Below, in pieces: positions 8,584 to 16,100 of a DNA stretch of 64,000 bases. A model generated the notes under the pieces. The model ran no database searches. It was not told where the DNA came from and was given only the letters and a program-made list of their open reading frames with translations. The translations under genes were made by a program, and so were the position numbers. Each line of letters starts with the position of its first letter. The stretch's first letter is position 1. Source of the stretch: Flavonifractor sp. An82 (GTDB taxonomy: Bacteria; Bacillota; Clostridia; Oscillospirales; Oscillospiraceae); assembly GCF_002159265.1 (NCBI RefSeq), contig NZ_NFHG01000016.1, forward strand, positions 21,707-85,706, given 5' to 3'.

Positions 8584-8595
8584 GAACATTTGTTT
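8584..8595. promoter_or_regulatory. Possible LexA-type box (GAACatttGTTT)
   Basis: GAACATTTGTTT fits the loose Firmicute SOS pattern GAAC-N4-GTTY. It sits between the divergent promoters of the SLOG gene and ribU. The central four bases deviate from the Bacillus consensus (RNRY), so this is a weak candidate compared with the box at 14770. Confidence 0.3.
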
Positions 8596-8608
8596 CTTAA
8601 AAAAGCGG

Positions 8609-8636
8609 TTGCAAATCGCAACAGAAGGTGTATAAT
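8609..8636 (+). promoter_or_regulatory. Promoter of the FMN riboswitch-ribU transcript
   Basis: TTGCAA (8609-8614) and TATAAT (8631-8636) are 16 bases apart. The -35 overlaps a small inverted repeat, GTTGCaaatcGCAAC (8608-8622). Transcription would start about 20 bases before the riboswitch aptamer. Confidence 0.75.
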
Positions 8637-8658
8637 AGGGTCAGACAACTGAATGACT

Positions 8659-8780
8659 GTCTTCAGGGCAGGGTGAAAATCCCGATCGGCGGTAAAGTCC
8701 GCGAGCCAGCTATGGCCGACCCGGTGGAACTCCGGGACCGACAGTGACGCGCACGGCGCGAAGTCTGGATGGAAGAAGAT
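8659..8780 (+). ncRNA. FMN riboswitch (RFN element)
   Basis: All conserved RFN blocks are present in order: CTTCAGGGCAGGGTGAAA at 8661, ATCGGCGGTAAAGTCCGCGA at 8685, CCGGTGGAACTCCGGGACCG at 8721 and AGTCTGGATGGAAGAAGAT at 8762. The closing stem P1 pairs GTCTTC with GAAGA. Downstream, CTCCT at 8799-8803 is complementary to AGGAG at 8855-8859, the ribU ribosome binding site, and no T-run terminator is visible. Control is therefore probably at translation. FMN binding should switch the gene off. Confidence 0.95.
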
Positions 8781-8867
8781 GTGTTGAAATTGCGCACGCT
8801 CCTTTGATTTTAACACCTGGAAGACAAGCTCTTTCAGATGTTATCTTAATCAAGAGGAGTGTTTTTT

Positions 8868-9473
8868 ATGACCAGTTCTGTTTCCGCCCGGCGGAGAGTG
8901 GGGGCCCGGCCCATTACGGTGACCGCCATGTTTTCTGCGGTGGCCTTTGTGCTCATGTTCCTGGAGTTCTCCCTGCCCATCATCCCCAGCTTTGTGAAGA
9001 TGGACGTGTCGGAGCTGCCCGCCCTGTTGGCCGCCTTCGGCCTGGGCCCGGTGTACGGCGTGGTGGTCTGCCTGGTGAAGAACCTGCTCCACCTGCTCAT
9101 TACCACCACCGGCGGCGCCGGTGAGCTGGGCAACTTCCTGCTGGGCGCCTGCTTCGTGTTCCCGGCGGGCCTGATCTACCAGCTCCATAAGTCCCGCAAG
9201 ACCGCCATCCTGGGCGCTCTGGTGGGCGCGGTGATCATGGCTCTGCTGTCCATCCCCCTGAACTACTACATCACTTACCCTGTGTATGCCAACTTTATGC
9301 CCATCGACACCATCATCAGCATGTATCAGGCCATCCGTCCCTCCGTGGACGGCCTGCTGGAGTGCCTTATGGTCTTCAACGCCCCCTTCACTCTGTTGAA
9401 GGGCTTGCTGGATGCGGTACTCTGCTTCCTGATCTACAAACCTCTGTCCCCCCTGATCCACGGAAAAAAGTAA
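8868..9473 (+). CDS. ribU: Riboflavin ECF transporter S component
   Basis: The membrane substrate-binding subunit that takes up riboflavin together with a shared energy-coupling factor module. It has 201 residues with about five to six hydrophobic helices. RPITVTAMFSAVAFVLMFLEF is the N-terminal AxxxA-type helix of ECF S components, and MDVSELPALLAAFGLGP and VKNLLHLL are typical of RibU. It lies under an FMN riboswitch, which fits. The ATG at 8868 follows AAGAGGAG. A GTG nine bases earlier overlaps that site and is unlikely. A terminator follows, so the gene is monocistronic. Confidence 0.95.
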   Translation: MTSSVSARRRVGARPITVTAMFSAVAFVLMFLEFSLPIIPSFVKMDVSELPALLAAFGLGPVYGVVVCLVKNLLHLLITTTGGAGELGNFLLGACFVFPAGLIYQLHKSRKTAILGALVGAVIMALLSIPLNYYITYPVYANFMPIDTIISMYQAIRPSVDGLLECLMVFNAPFTLLKGLLDAVLCFLIYKPLSPLIHGKK

Positions 9474-9484
9474 GAGATGAAAAA

Positions 9485-9512
9485 ATGACCGCCGGAAGGC
9501 GGTCATTTTTTT
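9485..9512 (+). terminator. Rho-independent terminator after ribU
   Basis: ATGACCGCC (9485-9493) pairs perfectly with GGCGGTCAT (9498-9506) across a 4-base loop and is followed by T7. Confidence 0.92.
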
Positions 9513-9548
9513 GTGGCCGCCAGCCATTCAACCTTCCGCAGGATATCA

Positions 9549-9577
9549 TTGTGTGTTTGGAAATGCCGTGCTAAAAT
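9549..9577 (+). promoter_or_regulatory. Promoter of the RCC1/SLH protein gene
   Basis: TTGTGT (9549-9554) and TAAAAT (9572-9577) are 17 bases apart. A strong CAGGAGGGAG ribosome binding site (9597-9606) precedes the ATG at 9611. Confidence 0.65.
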
Positions 9578-9610
9578 AGAAACAGTATAAATTTGTCAGG
9601 AGGGAGCCCC

Positions 9611-11317
9611 ATGAAAAAGTTTCTGTCCTTCGCACTGGCGTTGATGCTTTGCATGGCATTGACTCCGCCGGCGGCAGCCAATGATACCCTGACTGCCGGA
9701 GAATATTCCACCGTTTCCTGCAGCTGGCGATTTACAGCTGCCATTGATACCGAAGGCGTCTTGTGGACCTGGGGGAGCAATGAATACGGTATGCTGGGCA
9801 CAGGCAGTGAGATCGCCAATACGGCCACCCCGGTGCGCGTCATGGACAATGTGGTATCTGTGGTCTGCGGGTATGAACACGTAGCGGCCATCCGGAGCGA
9901 CGGCTCCCTCTGGGTCTGGGGGAACAACCGGTTCGGTCAGCTGGGCAACGACGGAGCCGGCAATGCCGGCAAGGCGCCCGCCAATTATCAGACCGTCCCT
10001 GTCAAAATCATGGAGGATGTGGCCATGGTGGACTGCGGGCTCAGCTATACCGCCGCATTGAAGACCGATGGCTCTCTGTGGACCTGGGGAAATATCTCCG
10101 GAGGTGTGCTGGGAAACGGATTTACCTGGAATGACAACCGGGGGTCGGCAGCATGCCAGACCGTTCCTGTCAAGATCATGGAGGACGTGGCCCTCATCCG
10201 ATGCGGCAGCACCCATATGGCAGCCATCAAAACCGACGGCTCTCTGTGGACCTGGGGTAAAAATGATTCCGGGCAATTAGGAAACGGCGGGATCTACAAT
10301 CAGGAGATAAAACAGCCTTACCCCCTGCCCCCCTCCAAGCAGCAGACCCTGCCTGTCAAGATCATGGATCGTGTGGCCGATGTGTGGTGCATGGATGATT
10401 TTATGGTCATCCAAAGGCTGGACGGGACCATCTGGTGCTGCGGGCAGGAGTATGACAGCCCGTTCAATGACATTCTGCGTGAGGGGACCAATGTTCCGGT
10501 AAAGACCACCATGCGGAACATTGCTTCCTTTGGAAACCTGTCCTACCTGACAGAGGACGGCACCCTGTGGATGTGGGGATTCCCTGTGGGCCAGACGACA
10601 CCGGTCAAGGTCTTGGACCATGTGGCGGGGGTGAGCTACAGCACCAACGGGCACGGCCATTATATGGCGGTGCGGGACGACAACACCCTGTGGGGGTGGG
10701 GCTACAATGAGGAGGGCCAGCTGGCCCTGACGCAGGTGCAGGCTTGGCAGGAGCAAAGGACTCCCGTCAAAGTGAGGGACGGCATCGCCGTTTCCGGGGC
10801 GGCCCCCACCCCCTCGGTACCCACGGTGGCCGGGTTCTCCGATGTGTACGAAACCGATTACTACGCCGATGCCGTGTCCTGGGCCAAGGAGAAGGGAGTC
10901 ACCGGCGGGACCTCCGCCACCACCTTTTCCCCCGATCATACCGTGACCCGCGCCGAAGCGGTGACCTTCCTGTGGCGGGCCGCGGGATCGCCTCAGCCTG
11001 CCTCGGCGGTGTCGCCCTTTGCCGATGTGACAGACTCCGGCGCCTACTACTATTCTGCCGTTCTGTGGGCAGCGGAGCAGGGGATCACCGGCGGCGTGGG
11101 CAATGGTCAGTTCGGACTGAGTGCTGCGCTGTCCTACGATCAGATCCTGACCATGCTGCAGCGTGCCGCGGGCGAAGCCACCTCCGGCGGCGACTGGTCG
11201 GCGGCGGCAGTGAGCTGGGCGGCGGAAAATGGCCTCACCAACGGTCTGGACTTTACAGCCAAGGACAGCTGTCCCAGGTCCGATGTAGTGTACTGCCTGT
11301 GGAAACAGCTGGCCTGA
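9611..11317 (+). CDS. Secreted RCC1-repeat protein with C-terminal SLH domains
   Basis: A 568-residue exported protein. A signal peptide (MKKFLSFALALMLCMALTPP then AAA) precedes about seven RCC1-type beta-propeller blades between roughly residues 30 and 395. Each blade carries a DGSLWTWGxNxxGQLG motif, and some are degenerate. Two clear S-layer homology domains and a third partial one follow (about 405-568), with VSWAKEKGVTGGTSATTFSP and ITGGVGNGQFGL. SLH domains usually bind pyruvylated secondary cell-wall polymer, so the propeller would be displayed on the surface. Its ligand is unknown. Promoter and terminator on both sides show a single-gene unit. Confidence 0.88.
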   Translation: MKKFLSFALALMLCMALTPPAAANDTLTAGEYSTVSCSWRFTAAIDTEGVLWTWGSNEYGMLGTGSEIANTATPVRVMDNVVSVVCGYEHVAAIRSDGSLWVWGNNRFGQLGNDGAGNAGKAPANYQTVPVKIMEDVAMVDCGLSYTAALKTDGSLWTWGNISGGVLGNGFTWNDNRGSAACQTVPVKIMEDVALIRCGSTHMAAIKTDGSLWTWGKNDSGQLGNGGIYNQEIKQPYPLPPSKQQTLPVKIMDRVADVWCMDDFMVIQRLDGTIWCCGQEYDSPFNDILREGTNVPVKTTMRNIASFGNLSYLTEDGTLWMWGFPVGQTTPVKVLDHVAGVSYSTNGHGHYMAVRDDNTLWGWGYNEEGQLALTQVQAWQEQRTPVKVRDGIAVSGAAPTPSVPTVAGFSDVYETDYYADAVSWAKEKGVTGGTSATTFSPDHTVTRAEAVTFLWRAAGSPQPASAVSPFADVTDSGAYYYSAVLWAAEQGITGGVGNGQFGLSAALSYDQILTMLQRAAGEATSGGDWSAAAVSWAAENGLTNGLDFTAKDSCPRSDVVYCLWKQLA

Positions 11318-11335
11318 ACAATCAAATGAAAGGCA

Positions 11336-11366
11336 ACCCGCCCCGGTGATCCGGGGCGGGTTTTTT
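11336..11366. terminator. Terminator between convergent genes
   Basis: ACCCGCCCCGG (11336-11346) pairs with CCGGGGCGGGT (11351-11361) around a TGAT loop, followed by a T-run ending at 11366. It ends the RCC1/SLH gene and lies 11 bases from the end of the convergent anti-sigma gene. Confidence 0.9.
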
Positions 11367-11377
11367 AAGCAGTTGGG

Positions 11378-12448
11378 CTAGGGCAGGGGAATGACCCAAT
11401 CCAGGTCCACACACCGGTGCACCAAACCTTCGTCCATGTCATCGTATGCGTAGCAAACAGACGCAATGCGCACGGCGGTGATGGGGCCGGTGTCCTGGGT
11501 GAGCAGGATCTCCTGAGGGTATCCCGCCCCATTTGTGCCGCCGGGACGGCGGGGAACCCCCTGGTAACAGGTCCCGTCTTCCTCCATAAACTGGACCCCA
11601 TAGATGGGTTCCGCCTGCAGCTCCACCAGGGACTTCCACCACTCCTCTTGGTTGCTCATGGCGCCGTAGAGGGACAGGCGGCGGCCGTCCGCCGAGACCA
11701 GAGCGGTGACCTGGACCTCGCCCATGGTGCGCTGCTCACAGACTGCCGCGATCTCCTCCGGCGGAGCCAGGGTCAGCGTCACTTCCGTGGCCTGATCGGT
11801 CAGATAGTCCTCCACCCGAAGGGTATAGCTTTCAGCCGGATTTGCCGCCTCGTAGGTAAAGACGGCCTGGGCATAGGTCTGATAGCCTTCCGGCAGGTAG
11901 CGCCGGCCCAGATATTGCTCCTCCCCCAGGGGAGAGAAGGAGATGCGCTTGCGCTCCAGCGCGGTGTACTGCCCCGTAGAGTAGGAGCCGTTGTCCTGCA
12001 GATCCAGGAAGGGATTGCTGCCCGCCAGGTTTTGCCCGTCCTGGCTGGCCTCGATCTTGACGTACAGGGTTTGATAAGCGCCGCCGCTGCGCCGCTCCTC
12101 CGACCTGGAGACCACCTCCAGGGGGACGAAGAGAAAGCCGTCCCGGGCATAGGCCCCGGAGATGAGATAGGTGCGGCCGCTGAGCTCAAATTCCAGCTCG
12201 CCTTCCTGGATGCGGAGATCATCCCCCGATTCCGCCGCTCCCACCCCGGAGAAATAGCGGATGAGGGTCTGCACCCCTGTAGCCAGAACCCGGTAGTTGG
12301 TCAGGCACAGAATGAGGGCCAGACAGGCCGCCAGGGCCCCCAGCCGCCGCCAGGAGAGGGGGCGGGCCGGTTTGCGGGCGAGGGCCTCCTCCGTCAGGGC
12401 CAGCATGTCCTCCGTATCCAGCAGTTGGTCCCAGTTATAGCATTTCAT
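11378..12448 (-). CDS. Putative membrane anti-sigma factor (first paralogue)
   Basis: A 356-residue single-pass protein. A cytoplasmic N-terminus of about 45 residues (DQLLDTEDMLALTEEALA) precedes one membrane helix (RRLGALAACLALILCLTNY, about 45-65). A large extracytoplasmic domain follows, rich in beta strands. This is the layout of anti-sigma factors of the DUF4179-like type, though I cannot confirm the family. It overlaps the upstream ECF sigma gene by four bases (ATGA), which implies translational coupling and a direct partnership. AAAGGAGG precedes the ATG. A longer open frame upstream merely shadows the sigma gene. It is clearly paralogous to 13107-14150. Confidence 0.75.
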   Translation of the reverse strand: MKCYNWDQLLDTEDMLALTEEALARKPARPLSWRRLGALAACLALILCLTNYRVLATGVQTLIRYFSGVGAAESGDDLRIQEGELEFELSGRTYLISGAYARDGFLFVPLEVVSRSEERRSGGAYQTLYVKIEASQDGQNLAGSNPFLDLQDNGSYSTGQYTALERKRISFSPLGEEQYLGRRYLPEGYQTYAQAVFTYEAANPAESYTLRVEDYLTDQATEVTLTLAPPEEIAAVCEQRTMGEVQVTALVSADGRRLSLYGAMSNQEEWWKSLVELQAEPIYGVQFMEEDGTCYQGVPRRPGGTNGAGYPQEILLTQDTGPITAVRIASVCYAYDDMDEGLVHRCVDLDWVIPLP

Positions 12449-12984
12449 GGTCCGTCCTCCTTTCCGCTCCAGCCCAGCCCCTGCCGGGCCAGCAAATTTT
12501 TCAGCTTCCTGCGCAGGCGGACCACCCGGGCGTCCACTCCGTTGGCCGACAGGCCCAGGGTGTGCCCGATCTCCGCCGAGGGCCACTGATAGAGAAAGCG
12601 CAGGGTGAACAGCTGCCGTTCCGCTTGACTCAGCTCCGCCAGAGCCCGGCGCAGGCCGTCCCGCAGGGCGGCCTCCTCGGTGTGGTCCTCCGCCCGGAGG
12701 GCTCCTGCATGGTCCTCCAGGGGCTCCTCCCGCCGGGCCGCCAGCCTCCGCCGGCGGTCCAGGGCCCGGCTGCGCACCAGCACGCACAGGTAGGTCCTTT
12801 CGCTGCCCTTGGCCGGGTCCCACTTCTCCGGGGCGTCCACATAGGCCCACACCGCATCCTGTACGCACTCCTCCGCGTCCTCCGGATGGCCGGGCAGCAG
12901 GGAAGCGGCCACGGTGTGGAGCAGTTTGCCGTACAGCTCCCAGATCCGCTGGGCGGCGCTGTCCCGGTCCAGTGTCATGTCCAT
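12445..12984 (-). CDS. ECF-type RNA polymerase sigma factor (first paralogue)
   Basis: A 179-residue sigma-70 family protein. Region 2 lies around residues 20-80 (GHPEDAEECVQDAVWAYVD, then WDPAKGSERTYLCVLVRSRA). Region 4 lies at about 115-170 (LSQAERQLFTLRFLYQWPSAEIG, then the helix-turn-helix GLSANGVDARVVRLRRKL). The start at 12984 has GAAAGGGGGG upstream. A longer open frame to 13152 has no suitable site. It overlaps its anti-sigma partner by four bases. The same length and layout recur in 14156-14695, which points to a tandem duplication. Confidence 0.92.
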   Translation of the reverse strand: MDMTLDRDSAAQRIWELYGKLLHTVAASLLPGHPEDAEECVQDAVWAYVDAPEKWDPAKGSERTYLCVLVRSRALDRRRRLAARREEPLEDHAGALRAEDHTEEAALRDGLRRALAELSQAERQLFTLRFLYQWPSAEIGHTLGLSANGVDARVVRLRRKLKNLLARQGLGWSGKEDGP

Positions 12985-12991
12985 GCGTTTC

Positions 12992-13012
12992 CCCCCTTTC
13001 ACTCTACAGTAC
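12992..13012 (-). promoter_or_regulatory. Conserved leader motif shared by both sigma genes
   Basis: Read on the minus strand, GTACTGTAGAGTGAAAGGGG plus one more G lies just before the sigma start. It is repeated with a single change (A to G) at 14704-14724. It combines the Shine-Dalgarno site with a TACTGT element that could be a -10 recognised by the sigma factors themselves. That role is inference. Confidence 0.5.
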
Positions 13013-13065
13013 GACGGGACGGACTCAATCCTGACGCCAGTGTACCAATTTTCTGCTTCAAATGC

Positions 13066-13100
13066 AAAAAAGTCCCGCCTCCGGCTTGACCGGAGGCGGG
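13066..13100 (-). terminator. Terminator after the second anti-sigma gene
   Basis: CCCGCCTCCGG (13074-13084) pairs perfectly with CCGGAGGCGGG (13090-13100). On the minus strand it is followed by a T-run (A-run at plus 13066-13071). It separates the two sigma/anti-sigma units, so each is its own operon. Confidence 0.9.
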
Positions 13101-13106
13101 TATTTG

Positions 13107-14150
13107 TTATTCCTGGGGCAGCTGGATGACCCAGTTCAGATTTTCGTAGCAACGCTCCTGATCACTGGATCTTGTCGAGAAGAAAATTTTACTGATCTCC
13201 ACCGCGGTGATGGGCTCATTTACCTCCACCCGGGGATAGTACTCCACATGCTCAAACCCCACCAGGTAGGTGTTGTGGAAGTAGGCCGGATAGCGCTTGC
13301 CGGAGGCGCCGATGAACTGAAGTTCCAGAGAGTGGCCAAGCGGGTCATACTCTGATAACTCCGACCACTCCACGAAATTGGTGACGCCGGAGCCGTCCTC
13401 GCTGACCAGTACAGTCACCGTACCCTCCGGGAAGGTACGGCTGTCTGTTACTGCCGCCTTGGCCTCTGCCTGGATCAGGTTCAGCTCCTTTTCGTAGGTA
13501 AAAGTCTGGTACCCTTCGATTACCGAGTCGTCGATAAAGGTGATCCGGAGCCGGTAGTTCTCTCCCGCAAAGTCCCCCACCTGAAACAGGGAGGAGTGGG
13601 AGCCGTAGGTGCGGTACCCTGCCTCCCGCAGGGCCGCCCCTTCCGGACTGCCCCAGTCGTTGAGATCCTCGTAGCTGGCCGCAGACTTGTCCACCGCCTC
13701 TTCCTGGGACAGCCAGGGACCATCCCCGTCTGCGGGGGGCAGCAGCTCCATCTCAAAGCTGTAGTCGGGTACGCCGGTGTTCACATCCGCCCCCGGCTCC
13801 AGGCGGGTGGACAGGTATTCCATCTCCACAAAGAGATGCCCGCCGGACTGATAGGCGTCCAGATGGTAGGTCCAGGTGCCGTCGGTCCAGGTGAGGGGCT
13901 CCTCCAGCACCAGCACCGGGGTGCCCTGATCCACCGCGCCCACCCCGGAGAAGTAATCCACGATCCGTTTGACCCCCGCCGCCAGAGCCTGGTAGTTGGC
14001 CAGGCACAGGATGAGAGCCAGACAGGCCGCCAGGGCTCCCAGCCGCCTGGGGTTGAAGGTGTGCCTTTTTTCGGCAGGGGAGGCCATGGCCTCGTCGGTG
14101 AGGCGGGCCAGATCCTCCGCCTCCAGCAGTTGGTCCAATTCATACCGCAT
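13107..14150 (-). CDS. Putative membrane anti-sigma factor (second paralogue)
   Basis: A 347-residue single-pass protein and paralogue of 11378-12448. The N-terminus (MRYELDQLLEAEDLARLTDE), the membrane helix (RRLGALAACLALILCLANY) and the following segment (YFSGVGAVD) are almost the same in both. The extracytoplasmic domains have diverged strongly, yet both end in a WVIQLP or WVIPLP motif. This pattern suggests conserved signalling to the sigma factor with different external sensing. GGAAAGGAG precedes the ATG at 14150. The gene follows its sigma gene after five bases. Confidence 0.75.
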   Translation of the reverse strand: MRYELDQLLEAEDLARLTDEAMASPAEKRHTFNPRRLGALAACLALILCLANYQALAAGVKRIVDYFSGVGAVDQGTPVLVLEEPLTWTDGTWTYHLDAYQSGGHLFVEMEYLSTRLEPGADVNTGVPDYSFEMELLPPADGDGPWLSQEEAVDKSAASYEDLNDWGSPEGAALREAGYRTYGSHSSLFQVGDFAGENYRLRITFIDDSVIEGYQTFTYEKELNLIQAEAKAAVTDSRTFPEGTVTVLVSEDGSGVTNFVEWSELSEYDPLGHSLELQFIGASGKRYPAYFHNTYLVGFEHVEYYPRVEVNEPITAVEISKIFFSTRSSDQERCYENLNWVIQLPQE

Positions 14151-14155
14151 TTGGG

Positions 14156-14695
14156 TCACTCCTTTCCGTCCATCACGATGCCCTGAATGGCCAGCAGCTT
14201 TTTCAGCTTCTTCCGCAGCCGATTCACCCGGGTGGTGACGGCACTCTGGCGCAGTCCCAGGGCCCGGCCGATTTCTCCGCCGTCCCACTCATACACGAAC
14301 CGCAGGGTGAAGAGCTTCCGCTCCTCCGCCGTCAGCCCCTCCAGGGCCCTGCGCAGCCCGTCCCGCACCGCCGTACGCTCGGTGCCGTCGGGCACGGTGA
14401 AGGCCAGGGTATGTTCCTCCAGCGGTTCCGCCGCCCCGGCCAGCAGCTGCTTCCGGCGGTTCTTGGCCCGGCTGCGGGCCAGCATGCACAGATAGGTCTT
14501 TTCACTGCCCCTGGCCGGGTCCCACTTGTCCGGGCCCTGGAGGAACTCCCACAGCACATCCTGGGTACACTCCTCCACGTCCTCCGGGGTGCCCGCCCGG
14601 TCCAGGATGCGGCTCACCACCGTCCGCACCAGGACATGATAAGTGTTGTAGATCCGATTTGCCTCCCGGTCCTCCGCCGGTATGGTCCGCTCCAT
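14156..14695 (-). CDS. ECF-type RNA polymerase sigma factor (second paralogue)
   Basis: A 179-residue sigma-70 family protein. Region 2 (GTPEDVEECTQDVLWEFLQ, then WDPARGSEKTYLCMLARSRA) and region 4 (LTAEERKLFTLRFVYEWDGG, then the helix-turn-helix GLRQSAVTTRVNRLRKKLKK) are easily seen. It is the same length as its paralogue at 12445 and aligns along its whole length. It lies divergently from dinB, with about 75 bases between this start codon and the dinB -35. Confidence 0.92.
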   Translation of the reverse strand: MERTIPAEDREANRIYNTYHVLVRTVVSRILDRAGTPEDVEECTQDVLWEFLQGPDKWDPARGSEKTYLCMLARSRAKNRRKQLLAGAAEPLEEHTLAFTVPDGTERTAVRDGLRRALEGLTAEERKLFTLRFVYEWDGGEIGRALGLRQSAVTTRVNRLRKKLKKLLAIQGIVMDGKE

Positions 14696-14703
14696 GCCTC
14701 CAA

Positions 14704-14724
14704 CCCCCTTTCACCCTACAGTAC
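14704..14724 (-). promoter_or_regulatory. Conserved leader motif, second copy
   Basis: Minus-strand GTACTGTAGGGTGAAAGGGG plus G, matching 12992-13012 at 20 of 21 positions while the bases further upstream differ. A GTGACA element lies 18 bases before its TACTGT. The conservation beyond the Shine-Dalgarno site supports a shared regulatory function. Confidence 0.5.
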
Positions 14725-14769
14725 CACGCCGGAGGTGGTTTTGTCACACCATGCCGCAAAAATAAATTA

Positions 14770-14781
14770 GAACAGATGTTT
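14770..14781. promoter_or_regulatory. LexA (DinR) SOS box of dinB
   Basis: GAACAGATGTTT matches the Firmicute LexA consensus GAAC-R-N-R-Y-GTTY. It overlaps the first two bases of the dinB -35 element, an ideal position for a repressor. The DNA polymerase IV gene is a classical SOS target. Confidence 0.8.
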
Positions 14782-14808
14782 GACTTCTGCAAAAAGAAAG
14801 CATATAAT
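14780..14808 (+). promoter_or_regulatory. dinB promoter
   Basis: TTGACT (14780-14785) and TATAAT (14803-14808) are separated by 17 bases. The LexA box overlaps the -35. The leader is short, about 35 bases before the start codon. Confidence 0.85.
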
Positions 14809-14850
14809 AGAATCAAAGATCATATGATTGCCGAGAGGGGAGGGGCCGGA

Positions 14851-16083
14851 GTGGACCGGGTGATTTTCCACTGTGATCTGAACAGCTTTTACGCCTCGGT
14901 GGAGCTGCTGGACCATCCGGAGCTGAAGGACAAGCCGGTGGCGGTGTGCGGCGACCCGGAGAGCCGCCACGGCATCATCCTGGCCAAAAACGAGCCCGCC
15001 AAGCAGTATAAGGTCCAGACCGCCGAGACCATCTGGCAGGCCAGGCGGAAGTGCCCCGATCTGGTGCTGCTGCCCGCCCACCACTGGAAGTACCGGGAGT
15101 ACTCCAAAAAGGTCAACGCCATCTACGAGCGGTACACCGACCTGGTGGAGCCCTTCTCCATTGACGAGAGCTGGCTGGACGTGACGGGGACCCTTCACCT
15201 CTTTGGGGGAGATGGGAAAGCCCTGGCCGATGAGATCCGCCGGGTGATCCGGCAGGAGCTGGGCCTCACCGTGTCGGTGGGGGTGTCCTTTAATAAGGTA
15301 TTTGCCAAGATGGGCAGCGACTACAAAAAGCCGGACGCCACCACCGTTATCACCCGGGAGAATTTTCAGCAGCTGCTGTGGCCCCTGCCGGTGACCGACC
15401 TGCTCTTTGTGGGCCGGGCGGCGGCCCGGATTCTGGGGGGCTACGGGGTGCGTACCATCGGGGACCTGGCCGCCTTTGACCGGGACAGCCTGGGGGAGAT
15501 CCTGGGGAAGGGGGGCTATACCCTCCACGACTACGCCACCGGCCGGGAGCATGCCCCGGTGATCGCCGCCCGGGATATGCCGGGGCCCAAGTCGGTGGGC
15601 AACGGCCTCACCTTTCCCCGGAATCTGATGGGGTGGGAGGAGCTGCGTACCGCCCTGTCCGAGCTGGCCGACGAGGTGGCGGCCCGGCTGCGCAAGCACG
15701 GACTGAAATGTACTACCGTGCAGATCACTGTCCGGGACCCGGCCTTCAAGGATATCTGCCGCCAGAAGCGGCTGGCCGCCCCCACCTATGTGTCCAGGGA
15801 TCTGACCGACAGCGCCATGGAGCTGCTGCGGTCCTGCTGGAACGAGCGGCAGCCGGTGCGGGCCCTCACCATCACCGCCCAGAACCTGGTGGAGGAGGGG
15901 GACGCGGGGGAGCAGGTGGACCTGTTCGCCGCCGACGCCATCCCCCGCCGCGACAAGCTGGAAAAGCTGGAGAAGGCTATGGACTCCATCCGGGACAAAT
16001 ACGGCCGGGGGGCCATCTCCCTGGCCTCCGCCGTCCATCCGGAGGGGGAGAGGGAGGACCAGCGGCTGCCGCCCACCGACTGA
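14851..16083 (+). CDS. dinB: DNA polymerase IV (Y-family translesion polymerase)
   Basis: An error-prone polymerase for lesion bypass, normally induced by DNA damage. It has 410 residues, as usual for the family. The catalytic motif FHCDLNSFYASVE lies at residues 5-17 and the second acidic motif SIDESWLDVTG at about 103-113. Thumb and little-finger domains follow, with GRAAARILGGYGVRTIGDLA forming the helix-hairpin-helix. The GTG start at 14851 follows AGGGGAGGGG. ATG 14824, nine codons earlier, lacks such a site. A LexA box lies on its promoter. Confidence 0.95.
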   Translation: MDRVIFHCDLNSFYASVELLDHPELKDKPVAVCGDPESRHGIILAKNEPAKQYKVQTAETIWQARRKCPDLVLLPAHHWKYREYSKKVNAIYERYTDLVEPFSIDESWLDVTGTLHLFGGDGKALADEIRRVIRQELGLTVSVGVSFNKVFAKMGSDYKKPDATTVITRENFQQLLWPLPVTDLLFVGRAAARILGGYGVRTIGDLAAFDRDSLGEILGKGGYTLHDYATGREHAPVIAARDMPGPKSVGNGLTFPRNLMGWEELRTALSELADEVAARLRKHGLKCTTVQITVRDPAFKDICRQKRLAAPTYVSRDLTDSAMELLRSCWNERQPVRALTITAQNLVEEGDAGEQVDLFAADAIPRRDKLEKLEKAMDSIRDKYGRGAISLASAVHPEGEREDQRLPPTD

Positions 16084-16100
16084 TATAATGTGTTATATCA
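16081..16100. repeat. 20-bp palindrome overlapping the dinB stop codon
   Basis: TGATATAAtgtgTTATATCA is a perfect 8-bp inverted repeat with a 4-base centre, whose first three bases are the dinB stop codon. It is AT-rich with no T-run, so it is not a terminator. It may be an operator for the next gene, whose start lies about 180 bases downstream. I saw no confident promoter in that gap. Confidence 0.45.

Noticed and set aside
12449..12868. N-terminal extension of the first anti-sigma protein
   Set aside because: The extra residues are an out-of-frame reading of the sigma gene. A proper ribosome site precedes the ATG at 12448.
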